NCBI GenBank assembly: GCA_046565765.1
Contig: JBKHXX010000011.1
Coordinates: 62,001 to 126,000, forward strand
DNA from: JBFMCT01 sp046565765
GTDB lineage: Bacteria > Actinomycetota > Acidimicrobiia > Acidimicrobiales > AC-14
DNA: 64,000 nucleotides
Reading direction: 5' to 3'
The notes under the pieces were generated by a model that had not been told where the DNA came from, did not search any database, and saw only the letters and a program-made list of their open reading frames with translations. A program made the translations under genes and the position numbers. Position 1 is the first letter of the stretch, and each line of letters opens with the position of its first letter. Positions 7,363-14,852 of this stretch are shown in pieces.

Positions 7363-10300
7363 TCAGACCACTAGTCCATTCGGTCCGAGCAGAACGCGCA
7401 ACTCGGCGAACAATCCGTTCCGGGAGTCGACCCGGAAGTTGTCGGGCAAACGGAGCACGGTCTTGTCGAGGTGGAGGAACACGGGCGTGTCGCCAGGATG
7501 ATCCTGGAGGACCGATTTTAGACGCCCGACGACGCTGTCGGTCAGGAAGTTGGGCGCCAGCTTGATGCGCACCGGCGGGGCGTCGCCGTCGGAGAGGTCG
7601 GGGCGCTTGACCTCCAGGCAGATGAGCTTGGCCGGCTCCTCCTTGAGGTCGAGGCGGCCCTTGACGCACACCACCGCGTCGTCGGCCAGCAGGGCGCCGT
7701 ACTCGAGCATGGTGCGGGGGAAGACCATCACCTCGATGGCGCCCACCAGGTCTTCCAGGGTGAACACCGCCATCAGGTCGCCCCGCTTGGTGTACTTGCG
7801 CTGGAGGGCGGTGACCACGCCCCCCACCCACCGGCACTCGCCGTCACGCAGCTCCCGCAGCTCGTCGAGGGTGGCCTCGGTGTGGCGGCGGAGGGCGCCG
7901 GTGACCCCGTCGAGGGGGTGGCTGGAGATGTACAGCCCCAGCATCTCCTTCTCGAAGGCGAGCTTCTTGGCGTCGGGCCACTCGTCGGCCGGGACCGGCA
8001 CCTTCTCGTCGAACACGGGCGAGGGGGCGACGGCCTCGCCGAACAGCGTCTGCACTCCGGCCGCCTCCTCGCGGCGACGGGCGAGGGTGCCGTCGATGAT
8101 GCGCTCGAACACCAGCATGAGCCCGGCGCGGGGGTGGCCGAGCGAGTCGAACGCGCCCGCCTTGACCAGCGACTCGATGGAGCGCTTGTTGAGGACGGCG
8201 GGGTCGACCCGCTGGCAGAAGTCGTAGAAGTCGACGAACGGCCCGTTCTTCTCCCGCTCGGCCACGATCAGGCCGACCAGCCCCTCGCCCACGTTGCGGA
8301 TGGCCGACATCCCGAACACGATCTCGCCATTGACCGAGGTGAAGTCGGACGCCGAGCGGTTGATGTCGGGCACGTTGACCGGGATGCGCCGGTTGCGGCA
8401 CTCGGCCAGGTAGACGGCGGTCTTGTCCTTGTCGTCCTTGACCGACGTGAGCAGGGCGGCCAGGTACTCGACGGGGTGGTTGGCCTTCAGCCAGGCCGTC
8501 TGGTAGGCGACCATGCCGTAGGCGTAGGCGTGGCTCTTGTTGAAGGCGTAGTCGGCGAACGGCTCGATGAGGTCGAACAGCTTGGTGCCCAGGTCGGCGC
8601 CGTAGCCGGTGCGCTCGCACCCGGCCACGAACTTCTCCCGCTCGAGTGCGATCAGCGCCCTGATCTTCTTGCCGCAGTTGTGCACCAGGAAGTCCTCGAC
8701 CACGGCGTAGGGCCGGTCCGGGTTGGCCATGCGGAAGTCGAAGCACTGCAGATCGCCTACGTACTCCATCGATGTGACCGTGTCCCAGACCAGGTCCCCG
8801 CTTCGCAGGTCCTCCAGCCGCTCCGAGTACAGCAGCCCGTTCAACGTCTCGCGGTGCAGGACTCGGCTGCTGCAGTAGCCGCCGGTGTCGACGCCCAACT
8901 GACGCTTGGTCCGTCCCGTGACCGCCTGACGACGGGCCAGCTCGGTGCTCAGGAACGAGGCGGGTATCCCGATGTTCGTGGCACTCGCACCGGTGCTCCA
9001 TTCCGCCAGCCAGCGTCCCACCTTGGCCGACCTGCGGCTCGTGAGGTGGGGCTCGACGACCCGGACGAACGCCTTGGCCTGGCCCTTGTCGGCGACCGAG
9101 AGGGTCCAGTGCTCGTCTCCCTCAGCGGTTCGGCGGCAGAGGTTGCTGACGATGCCGCAGCGCAGCAACATCCGCTTCAGCCCGCGGCAGACGGCCTTGC
9201 TCTTCGAGGCGAAGTGCATGCCCGAGCGGTCGGCCCACCCATCCGCACAGAAATAGAGCCCGAGGAACCGCTCGATCTTGTGAAGGGGGGCGTTGACGAG
9301 GCGCCGGTTGATCACCTTGTCGGCCGATCGGCCCAAGGAACCCAGCACGGGCAGGAGTGCGAGCAGCTCGGACTTGCGGAGGTTGACCCGGCTCACGCCG
9401 GCGCACTCGATCGGCCCAGCATGCGCCCGGCCGAAGAAACGCTCGAAGGCTCCCAGGAACGTGTCGACGAGTTCCTGATCGGTGTTGCAGAAGAAACCGG
9501 TCATGTGCTCCCGACGGACGTCGGGTGTGAACCCCTCCGAGATCAGGAGGGCGGCGAGCTCGATCTCGGCGGTGGAGATGCGGCTACCGCCGTGGCTGGC
9601 GGTGCGGGCGGCCACGCCGACGAGGTCACCAGGCTTGATCTGACCCAGCTCCCGCCACTCGTCCTCAACCAGGAAGGGGTGCTCGGCGGTCGCCCGAATC
9701 GTGTACCCGGTGGACGTGGTGAGCTCGTAGACAGGCTTCACACCGACCGGCCAGACGTCCTCCACGGGCTCGAAACGCGTCGTACACGACGCCGTGTCGA
9801 TCGTCTGGAGAGTGCGATCGTGCAGGTCCATCACCCGCTCAATGGGCACGTACCCCCGTGCCCGCGTCAGGACCAGCGTGCCGGCCGGGAGGCAGGCCTT
9901 CCTGAGGTTGTCCGCCTCCTGGAGGGAGTAGCCGGCGAAGCGCTCGGCCACCCGCATCATCGACTCCTGGTAGATCATCAGGCCGTGGGTGTCGGCCAGG
10001 AGCTCCTCGAGCTCCGGGTGCAGGCACGTGACCGGCTTGCGGCCGTTCTTGCGGTCGGCGAAGTCGTTGTGCATGTTGGCCGCCATCGGGCCCGGCCGGT
10101 AGAGGGCCACGAGGGCGCCGATGTCGTCGAAACAGGTCGGGGCCAGTGAGCGCATGAGGGCCCGCATGGGCCCGCCCTCGAGCTGGAACACGCCGATCGA
10201 GTCGCCCGCCCGCAGCATCTCGAACGTCTTCTCGTCGTCGAGGGGGATGGCGTCGATGTCGAGGCGCTCGCCCGTGGTCTCCGAGATCAGGTCGAGGGCC

Positions 10301-12099
10301 CGCTCGATGACGGTGAGGTTGCGCAGGCCCAGGAAGTCCATCTTGAGCAGGCCCAGGCCGGCCACCCCGTTCATCTCGTACTGGGTGACCACGGGGGCGT
10401 TGGCGGGGTCGCCGCCCGGCTCCGGCTTGCGCTGGATGGGGAGGTACTCGGTGAGCGGCTCGCGGGTGATGACCACGGCGGCGGCGTGGATGCCGTCCTG
10501 GCGGCGCAGCCCTTCCAGCCCCTTGGCCACGTCGATGACCTTCTTGGCGTCGGGGTCGACCTCGTAGAGGGCTCGCAGCTCGCCCGCCATCTTGTAGCCG
10601 TCCTCCTGGCCGGCCACAGGTTCGAGGCAGGCGGCCAGCGGCGTGTCGCGGCCCATGATCAGCGGGGGCATGAGCTTGGCGATGCGGTCGCCGACGGCGT
10701 AGGGATAGCCCAGGACTCGTGACGCGTCCCGTACCGCGGCCCGGGCCTTGATGGTGGAGAACGTGACGATCTGGGCCACGTGGTCGGACCCGTAGCGCTC
10801 GGCCGCGTAGCGGATCATCTCGCCGCGGTAGCGCTCGTCGAAATCCATGTCGATGTCGGGCATCTCCTTGCGCCCGGCGTTGAGGAACCGCTCGAAGATC
10901 AGCCCGTAGCGGATCGGGTCGAGGTCGACGATGCGCAGGCAGTAGGCCACGCAGCACCCCGCCGCCGAACCCCGCCCCGGACCGACCCGGATGCCCCGCT
11001 CGCGGGCGTGGCGGATGAGGTCCCAGACCACGAGGAAGTAGGCGGACAAGCCCATGTCGGCGATGACGGCCAGCTCGTCGTGGAGACGCTGGGCCGCCGC
11101 CGCCGGGATCGGGTCACCGTAGCGTTCCTTGGCCCCCGCGGTTGCGAGGTGGCGGAGGTAGTCGTCGTCGGAGGCGAACCCGTCGGGCAGCGGGAAGCGG
11201 GGCAGCTCGATGCGCCCGAACTCGATCTCGACGTTGGCCCGCTCGGCGATGAGCAGGGTGTTGTCGCACGCCTCGGGGACGTCGGCGAACAGCGCCCGCA
11301 TCTCGGCCGCCGACTTGAGCCAGTGCTGGTCGCTCTCGAAGCGGAACCGCTTGGGGTCGTCGATGGCAGCCCCGGTCTGGACGCAGAGCAGGGCGTCCTG
11401 GGCGACGGAGTCCTCGGGACGGGTGTAGTGGCTGTCGTTGGTGGCCAACAGGGGGGCCTGGAGGCGGCGGGCGATGTCGACGAGCTGGGGGTTGGTCTGG
11501 CGCTGCTTGGCCAGCCCGTGGTCCTGCAGCTCGACGAAGAGGTTGTCCCGACCGAAGATGTCCTGGAGGCGCCCGGCCAGGGCGAGGGCCCGCTCCTGCT
11601 CGCCCCGCAGCAGGGCCTGGAGCACGACGCCGCCCAGGCAGCCGGTGGTGGCCATGACGCCCTGCGAGTACCGCTCCAGCAGCTCCCAATCCACCCGCGG
11701 CTTGTAGAAGTAGCCGTCGAGGTAGGCCGCCGACGACAGCTTGATCAGGTTGCGGTAGCCCTCGGTGGTCTCCGCCAGCAGGCACAGGTGGTAGTAGAGC
11801 TTCTCCCCCTCGGCCCCCTCACCGCCCCCGTCGTCCATCCGTCCCCGGCGGACGGGGCGCTCGAAGCGGCTCTCTGCCGCCTGGTAGGCCTCGATGCCGA
11901 TGACGGGGTTGACGCCCGCGTCGCGGCACGCCTTGTAGAAGTCGAGGGCGCCGTACATGTTGCCGTGGTCGGTGATGCCCAGGGCCGGCTGGCCGTCGGC
12001 CGCCGCCGCCGCCACCAGCTCCTTGACCCGGCTGGCGCCGTCCAGCATCGAGTACTCGGTGTGGGTGTGCAGGTGGGTGAAGCTCCCTGCGCTCGGCAC
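7363..12099 (-). CDS. dnaE1: DNA polymerase III alpha subunit, interrupted by an intein
   Basis: 1,578 codons encode a 1,172-residue replicative polymerase plus a 406-residue intein (residues 736-1141). An N-terminal PHP domain (FTHLHTHTEYSMLDG, ITDHGNMYG) precedes the C-family palm, with catalytic Asp residues in PDIDMDFDE (about 413-421) and LLKMDFLGLRN (about 584-594). The C-terminal half has FNKSHAYAYG and an OB-fold region (RWVGGVVTALQRK). After splicing the join reads LRKA-CGKK. The GTG at 12099 is chosen because a TAGCGT hexamer places +1 exactly on it. The length matches DnaE1 rather than the shorter mutagenic DnaE2. It is the main chromosomal replicase and must splice to work. Confidence 0.95.
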   Translation of the reverse strand: MPSAGSFTHLHTHTEYSMLDGASRVKELVAAAAADGQPALGITDHGNMYGALDFYKACRDAGVNPVIGIEAYQAAESRFERPVRRGRMDDGGGEGAEGEKLYYHLCLLAETTEGYRNLIKLSSAAYLDGYFYKPRVDWELLERYSQGVMATTGCLGGVVLQALLRGEQERALALAGRLQDIFGRDNLFVELQDHGLAKQRQTNPQLVDIARRLQAPLLATNDSHYTRPEDSVAQDALLCVQTGAAIDDPKRFRFESDQHWLKSAAEMRALFADVPEACDNTLLIAERANVEIEFGRIELPRFPLPDGFASDDDYLRHLATAGAKERYGDPIPAAAAQRLHDELAVIADMGLSAYFLVVWDLIRHARERGIRVGPGRGSAAGCCVAYCLRIVDLDPIRYGLIFERFLNAGRKEMPDIDMDFDERYRGEMIRYAAERYGSDHVAQIVTFSTIKARAAVRDASRVLGYPYAVGDRIAKLMPPLIMGRDTPLAACLEPVAGQEDGYKMAGELRALYEVDPDAKKVIDVAKGLEGLRRQDGIHAAAVVITREPLTEYLPIQRKPEPGGDPANAPVVTQYEMNGVAGLGLLKMDFLGLRNLTVIERALDLISETTGERLDIDAIPLDDEKTFEMLRAGDSIGVFQLEGGPMRALMRSLAPTCFDDIGALVALYRPGPMAANMHNDFADRKNGRKPVTCLHPELEELLADTHGLMIYQESMMRVAERFAGYSLQEADNLRKACLPAGTLVLTRARGYVPIERVMDLHDRTLQTIDTASCTTRFEPVEDVWPVGVKPVYELTTSTGYTIRATAEHPFLVEDEWRELGQIKPGDLVGVAARTASHGGSRISTAEIELAALLISEGFTPDVRREHMTGFFCNTDQELVDTFLGAFERFFGRAHAGPIECAGVSRVNLRKSELLALLPVLGSLGRSADKVINRRLVNAPLHKIERFLGLYFCADGWADRSGMHFASKSKAVCRGLKRMLLRCGIVSNLCRRTAEGDEHWTLSVADKGQAKAFVRVVEPHLTSRRSAKVGRWLAEWSTGASATNIGIPASFLSTELARRQAVTGRTKRQLGVDTGGYCSSRVLHRETLNGLLYSERLEDLRSGDLVWDTVTSMEYVGDLQCFDFRMANPDRPYAVVEDFLVHNCGKKIRALIALEREKFVAGCERTGYGADLGTKLFDLIEPFADYAFNKSHAYAYGMVAYQTAWLKANHPVEYLAALLTSVKDDKDKTAVYLAECRNRRIPVNVPDINRSASDFTSVNGEIVFGMSAIRNVGEGLVGLIVAEREKNGPFVDFYDFCQRVDPAVLNKRSIESLVKAGAFDSLGHPRAGLMLVFERIIDGTLARRREEAAGVQTLFGEAVAPSPVFDEKVPVPADEWPDAKKLAFEKEMLGLYISSHPLDGVTGALRRHTEATLDELRELRDGECRWVGGVVTALQRKYTKRGDLMAVFTLEDLVGAIEVMVFPRTMLEYGALLADDAVVCVKGRLDLKEEPAKLICLEVKRPDLSDGDAPPVRIKLAPNFLTDSVVGRLKSVLQDHPGDTPVFLHLDKTVLRLPDNFRVDSRNGLFAELRVLLGPNGLVV
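8677..9894 (-). other. Intein with LAGLIDADG homing endonuclease domain in DnaE1
   Basis: 406 codons in frame within dnaE1. Block A is CLPAGTLVLT (Cys1). Block B contains TAEH (intein residues 69-72). Block F spans about residues 375-400, and block G ends VHN, followed by Cys+1 of the C-extein, with the His-Asn penultimate pair intact. Two dodecapeptide motifs, LAALLISEG (113-121) and LGLYFCADG (211-219), mark a LAGLIDADG endonuclease; the first has Glu in the catalytic acidic position. All residues needed for class 1 splicing are present. The site (RKA/CGKK) is not the cyanobacterial split-DnaE site, whose equivalent (FADY/AFNKSH) is uninterrupted here. Confidence 0.93.
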
Positions 12100-12105
12100 G
12101 GCTCC

Positions 12106-12111
12106 ACGCTA
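12106..12111 (-). promoter_or_regulatory. -10 hexamer of dnaE1 (leaderless)
   Basis: TAGCGT on the minus strand ends 6 nt before the GTG at 12099, so +1 falls on the start codon. No convincing -35 is visible. Confidence 0.5.
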
Positions 12112-12145
12112 GCCAGCCCGGCCCGCGAAGTACAACGGTGTAGTT

Positions 12146-12174
12146 TTCTCCACAGGGTTATCCACTTGTCCACA
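12146..12174 (+). promoter_or_regulatory. Cluster of three DnaA-box-like 9-mers upstream of dnaE1
   Basis: Three same-strand 9-mers resemble the DnaA box: TTCTCCACA (12146-12154), TTATCCACT (12158-12166) and TTGTCCACA (12166-12174). The last equals the consensus known from Streptomyces and mycobacteria, and the middle one has one mismatch to the E. coli box. They lie 47-75 nt upstream of the inferred dnaE1 transcription start, a position fit for regulation by DnaA. Confidence 0.6.
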
Positions 12175-12202
12175 GGCGGGGGTCGGGCTCGCCGCCCGGC
12201 GC

Positions 12203-12385
12203 CTACCGGACCAGGACCAGGGTGGCTTCGGGGACCTCGGGGTGGAAGAAGAGGGTGACCGGCTCCAGGCCGGGCGGGTCCCCGGCGTGGTCGACGACGA
12301 CGGGCACGGGGTCGCGGGGCTGGAACGCCTCGCGCAGGCCGAGCATCACCGTGCCCACCAGCGCCGCGCCGACGAGCCGGTTCAT
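12203..12385 (-). CDS. Small protein encoded directly after bpa
   Basis: 60 residues. The N-terminus MNRLVGAALVGTVMLGLREAF looks like a weak membrane anchor or uncleaved signal. The rest (PVVVDHAGDPPGLEPVTLFFHPE) is a small soluble domain rich in Pro and Val. The ATG at 12385 lies 4 nt after the bpa stop, which suggests translational coupling. No family is recognised. It ends 103 nt before the dnaE1 start and shares the strand of both neighbours. It could be an accessory of Bpa or an unrelated passenger. Confidence 0.55.
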   Translation of the reverse strand: MNRLVGAALVGTVMLGLREAFQPRDPVPVVVDHAGDPPGLEPVTLFFHPEVPEATLVLVR

Positions 12386-12389
12386 CGGC

Positions 12390-12908
12390 TCAGAGGTACT
12401 GCCCCGGTCGCTGGGGGGGCTCCATCCCGGGGCCGGGCATGCCGGGGGGGAGGCCGCGGCGGCGCATCTCCTCCAGCTGGGCCTGGGCCTGCATCTGCTG
12501 GGTGAACAGGGCGGCCTGGATGCCGTGGAACAGCCCTTCCAGCCACCCGACCAACTGCGCCTGGGCGACCCGCAGCTCGGCCTCGGACGGCACGTCCGAC
12601 TCGAAGGGCGAGCTGAGGCGGGCCAGCTCCTCCCGCAGCTCGCCGGCCAGGCACTCCCCCAGCTCCCGTACCGACGTCTCGTAGATCTCCCGGAGCCGGG
12701 ACCGCCCCGCCTCGTCGAGGGGTGCCCGCCGGACCTCCTCCAGCAGCTGCTTGGTCATCGCGCCAATCCGGAGGACCTTGGCCGGCGAGCTGATGGCGTC
12801 CTCCTGGACGGGCTGGTTGCCGTCGGCGCCGTCGAGGACGGGAGCCGGCGTGTCGGCCGCCGTCGAGCCGGTGCGGAGCATGGCAGGCAGGTCCTGGGCG
12901 TCGGTCAT
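12390..12908 (-). CDS. bpa: Bacterial proteasome activator
   Basis: 172 residues matching the Bpa/PafE (DUF2587) family. A disordered N-terminus precedes a four-helix region (LRIGAMTKQLLEEVRRAPLDEAGR, LREIYETSVRELGECL, LARLSSPF, ELRVAQAQLVGWLEGLFHGIQAALF). The tail ends PGQYL; the final GQYL is the motif that docks into the alpha ring of the 20S proteasome in mycobacterial Bpa. Bpa forms a dodecameric ring and promotes ATP-independent degradation of unfolded proteins. The proteasome genes themselves are not in this window. The ATG at 12908 is preceded by GGGGAAGGA, a good ribosome-binding site. Confidence 0.92.
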   Translation of the reverse strand: MTDAQDLPAMLRTGSTAADTPAPVLDGADGNQPVQEDAISSPAKVLRIGAMTKQLLEEVRRAPLDEAGRSRLREIYETSVRELGECLAGELREELARLSSPFESDVPSEAELRVAQAQLVGWLEGLFHGIQAALFTQQMQAQAQLEEMRRRGLPPGMPGPGMEPPQRPGQYL

Positions 12909-12981
12909 AGGACCATCCTTCCCCGATTCGGGACGGATAGTCGGTTCCTTGAGCCATCGAGCCCCCGCCGACCCACCGGGC

Positions 12982-13184
12982 CGTCCGCAGGACGCAGTTG
13001 GCGGCCGTCAGGCCCGCGCCGCCAGCAGCGGGACACCGATTGCGGAGCGATCGAGCGTCCCGCCGACCGGGGCGTCCGCAGGACCTGCCCCGGTCGGAAC
13101 CGGTTGAGCGCCGCCGTAGGCGGCACGACGCAGTTGGCGGCCGTCAGGCCGCCTCCGGGGGCCGTCAGGCCCGCGCCGCCAGCA
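12982..13184. repeat. Local duplication of a phosphodiesterase gene 3' end
   Basis: Two exact repeats link the intergenic region to the end of the downstream-reading gene. 12991-13013 equals 13127-13149 (23 nt), and 13003-13027 equals 13160-13184 (25 nt). A 12-mer (cgtccgcaggac) also occurs at 12982 and 13073. Both long copies read on the minus strand as PLLAARA followed by TGA. The 256-nt gap between bpa and the next gene therefore holds a decayed or duplicated gene end rather than unrelated spacer. Confidence 0.75.
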
Positions 13185-14274
13185 AGGGGACCAGCATCTC
13201 GGCCGGGGTGAGGGAGCCGTGGCGGCAGCGGAGGGCGTAGGTGCCGGTGTCGGCGGGGTCGACGAAGGCCACGTCGGCATGGGCCACGAGGGCCACGTCA
13301 CCCATGCGGGCGGCCACCGCGGCGGACGGCTCACCCCCGAGCCAGCCGGCGGCCACGATCTCGTCGCGGGTGCGGACCCACGCCCGGTCGCCGTGGTGGT
13401 GGCGGGCGCACTCGGCCAGCCGGTCGCCCAGGCCCGGGCGGGCGTGCAGCCACCGGAACCGGCCCTCCCCCGACAGCATGGAGGTCAGGCCGAGGACGTC
13501 GGGGTGGATCGGGATCATCCGCTCGCCCACGTCGACCTGGCCGTGGTCGGCCACCACCACCAGGGCCACGCCCGGCGGCAGGGCGTCCAGCAGGTCGGCC
13601 ACGATGCGGTCGGCGGCCCGCAGCTCGCCGTCGTACATGGGGCCGAAGCCGTACTCGTGGGCGACCGTGTCGACGCCCGGGTAGTAGGCGTAGACGAGCT
13701 CCCGCCCGTCCCCGACCAGGGTGCGCACGTGCTCGACCAGGGTTGAGGGGTAGCGCCAGCCCCACAGCTCCGAGCCCGACAGGTGGGCCCGGGTGAAGCC
13801 CGTCTCGGCGAACTCGGCCCGGGTCACCACCGCCGGCTTGGCGCCCAGGAACGGCTCGAGCGGCTGGATCAGGTGCGGCGCCACCCGGTCACGGGCGTCG
13901 CCCGTGGGCGTCGACCACCGCAGGACGTTGAGCACCTCGTGGTTGGGCGCCTTCAGCCGGTACCCGACCACGCCGTGGCGGGCGGGCGGCGCCCCGGTGG
14001 TGAGCGACGTGAGAGCGGTGGACGTGGTGCTGGGCACCACGGTGGTCGCCGGCCCGCCCTCCATGGCCGCCAGGGTCGGGGCGATGTGGGGGCGGGCGGC
14101 GAGCTGCTCCCACCCCAGCCCGTCGAGCACGAACAGGACGACCTGGTCGGCTGCCACGGCCGGCGCCGGCAGCCACGCCGGCGGATCGGTGGCGCGACGG
14201 AGCAGGGCGGGCACCACCCCGGAGAGGCACGCGCCTCCGTAGTCGGGGACGACGGGCGCGGGAGCCTGCGTCAT
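13165..14274 (-). CDS. Alkaline-phosphatase-superfamily nucleotide pyrophosphatase/phosphodiesterase
   Basis: 369 residues from the ATG at 14274. The metal-binding core of type I phosphodiesterases is present. VVLFVLDGLGW supplies an Asp. TTVVPSTTSTALTSLTTG supplies the nucleophilic Thr/Ser region. YAYYPGVDTVAHEYG carries the Asp and His ligands, and LVVVADHGQVDVGE carries the second Asp-His pair. It has no signal peptide, so it acts in the cytoplasm. The substrate is unknown; family members cleave nucleotide or phosphodiester bonds. TACGGT at 14288-14283 implies a near-leaderless transcript. The last residues VPLLAARA are duplicated in the downstream spacer. Confidence 0.82.
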   Translation of the reverse strand: MTQAPAPVVPDYGGACLSGVVPALLRRATDPPAWLPAPAVAADQVVLFVLDGLGWEQLAARPHIAPTLAAMEGGPATTVVPSTTSTALTSLTTGAPPARHGVVGYRLKAPNHEVLNVLRWSTPTGDARDRVAPHLIQPLEPFLGAKPAVVTRAEFAETGFTRAHLSGSELWGWRYPSTLVEHVRTLVGDGRELVYAYYPGVDTVAHEYGFGPMYDGELRAADRIVADLLDALPPGVALVVVADHGQVDVGERMIPIHPDVLGLTSMLSGEGRFRWLHARPGLGDRLAECARHHHGDRAWVRTRDEIVAAGWLGGEPSAAVAARMGDVALVAHADVAFVDPADTGTYALRCRHGSLTPAEMLVPLLAARA

Positions 14275-14282
14275 CGTGGACA

Positions 14283-14325
14283 ACCGTACCCATCCTCGGC
14301 GTTGGCACCCCGGGCGACCTACCAT
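14283..14325. promoter_or_regulatory. Divergent -10 hexamers for phosphodiesterase and Rrf2 genes
   Basis: On the minus strand TACGGT (14288-14283) precedes the ATG at 14274 by 8 nt. On the plus strand TACCAT (14320-14325) precedes the GTG at 14333 by 7 nt. Unlike at 3307, the two hexamers are separate. Confidence 0.4.
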
Positions 14326-14332
14326 GGGAGCC

Positions 14333-14791
14333 GTGAAGGTCTCCACGCGCGGCGATTACGCCAGCCGCGCGCTGCTGTCGCTGGCCCTGCACCGCGACGA
14401 TCCTCGTCCCACGTCCGTGCGGGACATCGCCGAGCGCACGGGCCTTCCCCAGCCCTACCTGGAGCAGATCCTCCTCGCCCTCAAGGGCGCCGGCCTGGTG
14501 CGGTCGAAGCGAGGCGTGGGCGGGGGCTACGTGCTGGCCCGCGACCCGGCCGACGTCACCCTGGCCCAGATCGTGAGTGCGGTGGACGGGCCCATCGTGG
14601 CCGGCGACTTCGGCGTCCCCCACCAGAACGGGGCCTGCGACCACGAGGGCCAGTGCGCCCTGCTGGCGGTGTGGGCCGACGTGGGCGAGCACATGCGCCA
14701 GCACCTCGACTCCTACACCCTGGCCGACATGGTGGCCCGGGCCACCGGCTCACGCACGCCCGAGCCGGAGCCCGAGCCGACCCTTTCCTGA
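14333..14791 (+). CDS. Rrf2-family transcriptional regulator
   Basis: 152 residues from the GTG at 14333 (VKVSTRGDYASRALLSLAL). This start matches the family N-terminus and sits 7 nt after TACCAT; an ATG at 14324 is the alternative. It has a winged helix-turn-helix (SVRDIAERTGLPQPYLEQILLALKGAGLVRSKRG) and the wing GGGYVLARDPADVTL. The iron-sulfur loop retains two Cys (CDHEGQC), but the third position expected in IscR/NsrR-type proteins is Trp. It may therefore bind a cluster with a different ligand, or none. No iron-sulfur assembly genes are nearby. Confidence 0.88.
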   Translation: MKVSTRGDYASRALLSLALHRDDPRPTSVRDIAERTGLPQPYLEQILLALKGAGLVRSKRGVGGGYVLARDPADVTLAQIVSAVDGPIVAGDFGVPHQNGACDHEGQCALLAVWADVGEHMRQHLDSYTLADMVARATGSRTPEPEPEPTLS

Positions 14792-14794
14792 GGC

Positions 14795-14841
14795 TTTCGG
14801 GGCGCCGCAACCACCTGGGGCGTGGTTCGGACGCCCCAAAA
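14795..14841. terminator. 47-nt two-stage hairpin element, copy A
   Basis: Outer arms TTTCGGGGCG and CGCCCCAAAA (one mismatch) surround 4-nt internal-loop sides (CCGC / CGGA), a 6-bp inner stem AACCAC / GTGGTT and a 7-nt loop. It lies between convergent stops at 14791 and 14853. It shares length and layout with copies at 52195 and 60625. Confidence 0.75.
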
Positions 14842-14852
14842 CGAGGGGGGTT

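Noticed and set aside
12146..12174. Reading the DnaA boxes as the chromosomal origin
   Set aside because: No dnaA, dnaN or AT-rich unwinding region is nearby, and only three boxes are present.
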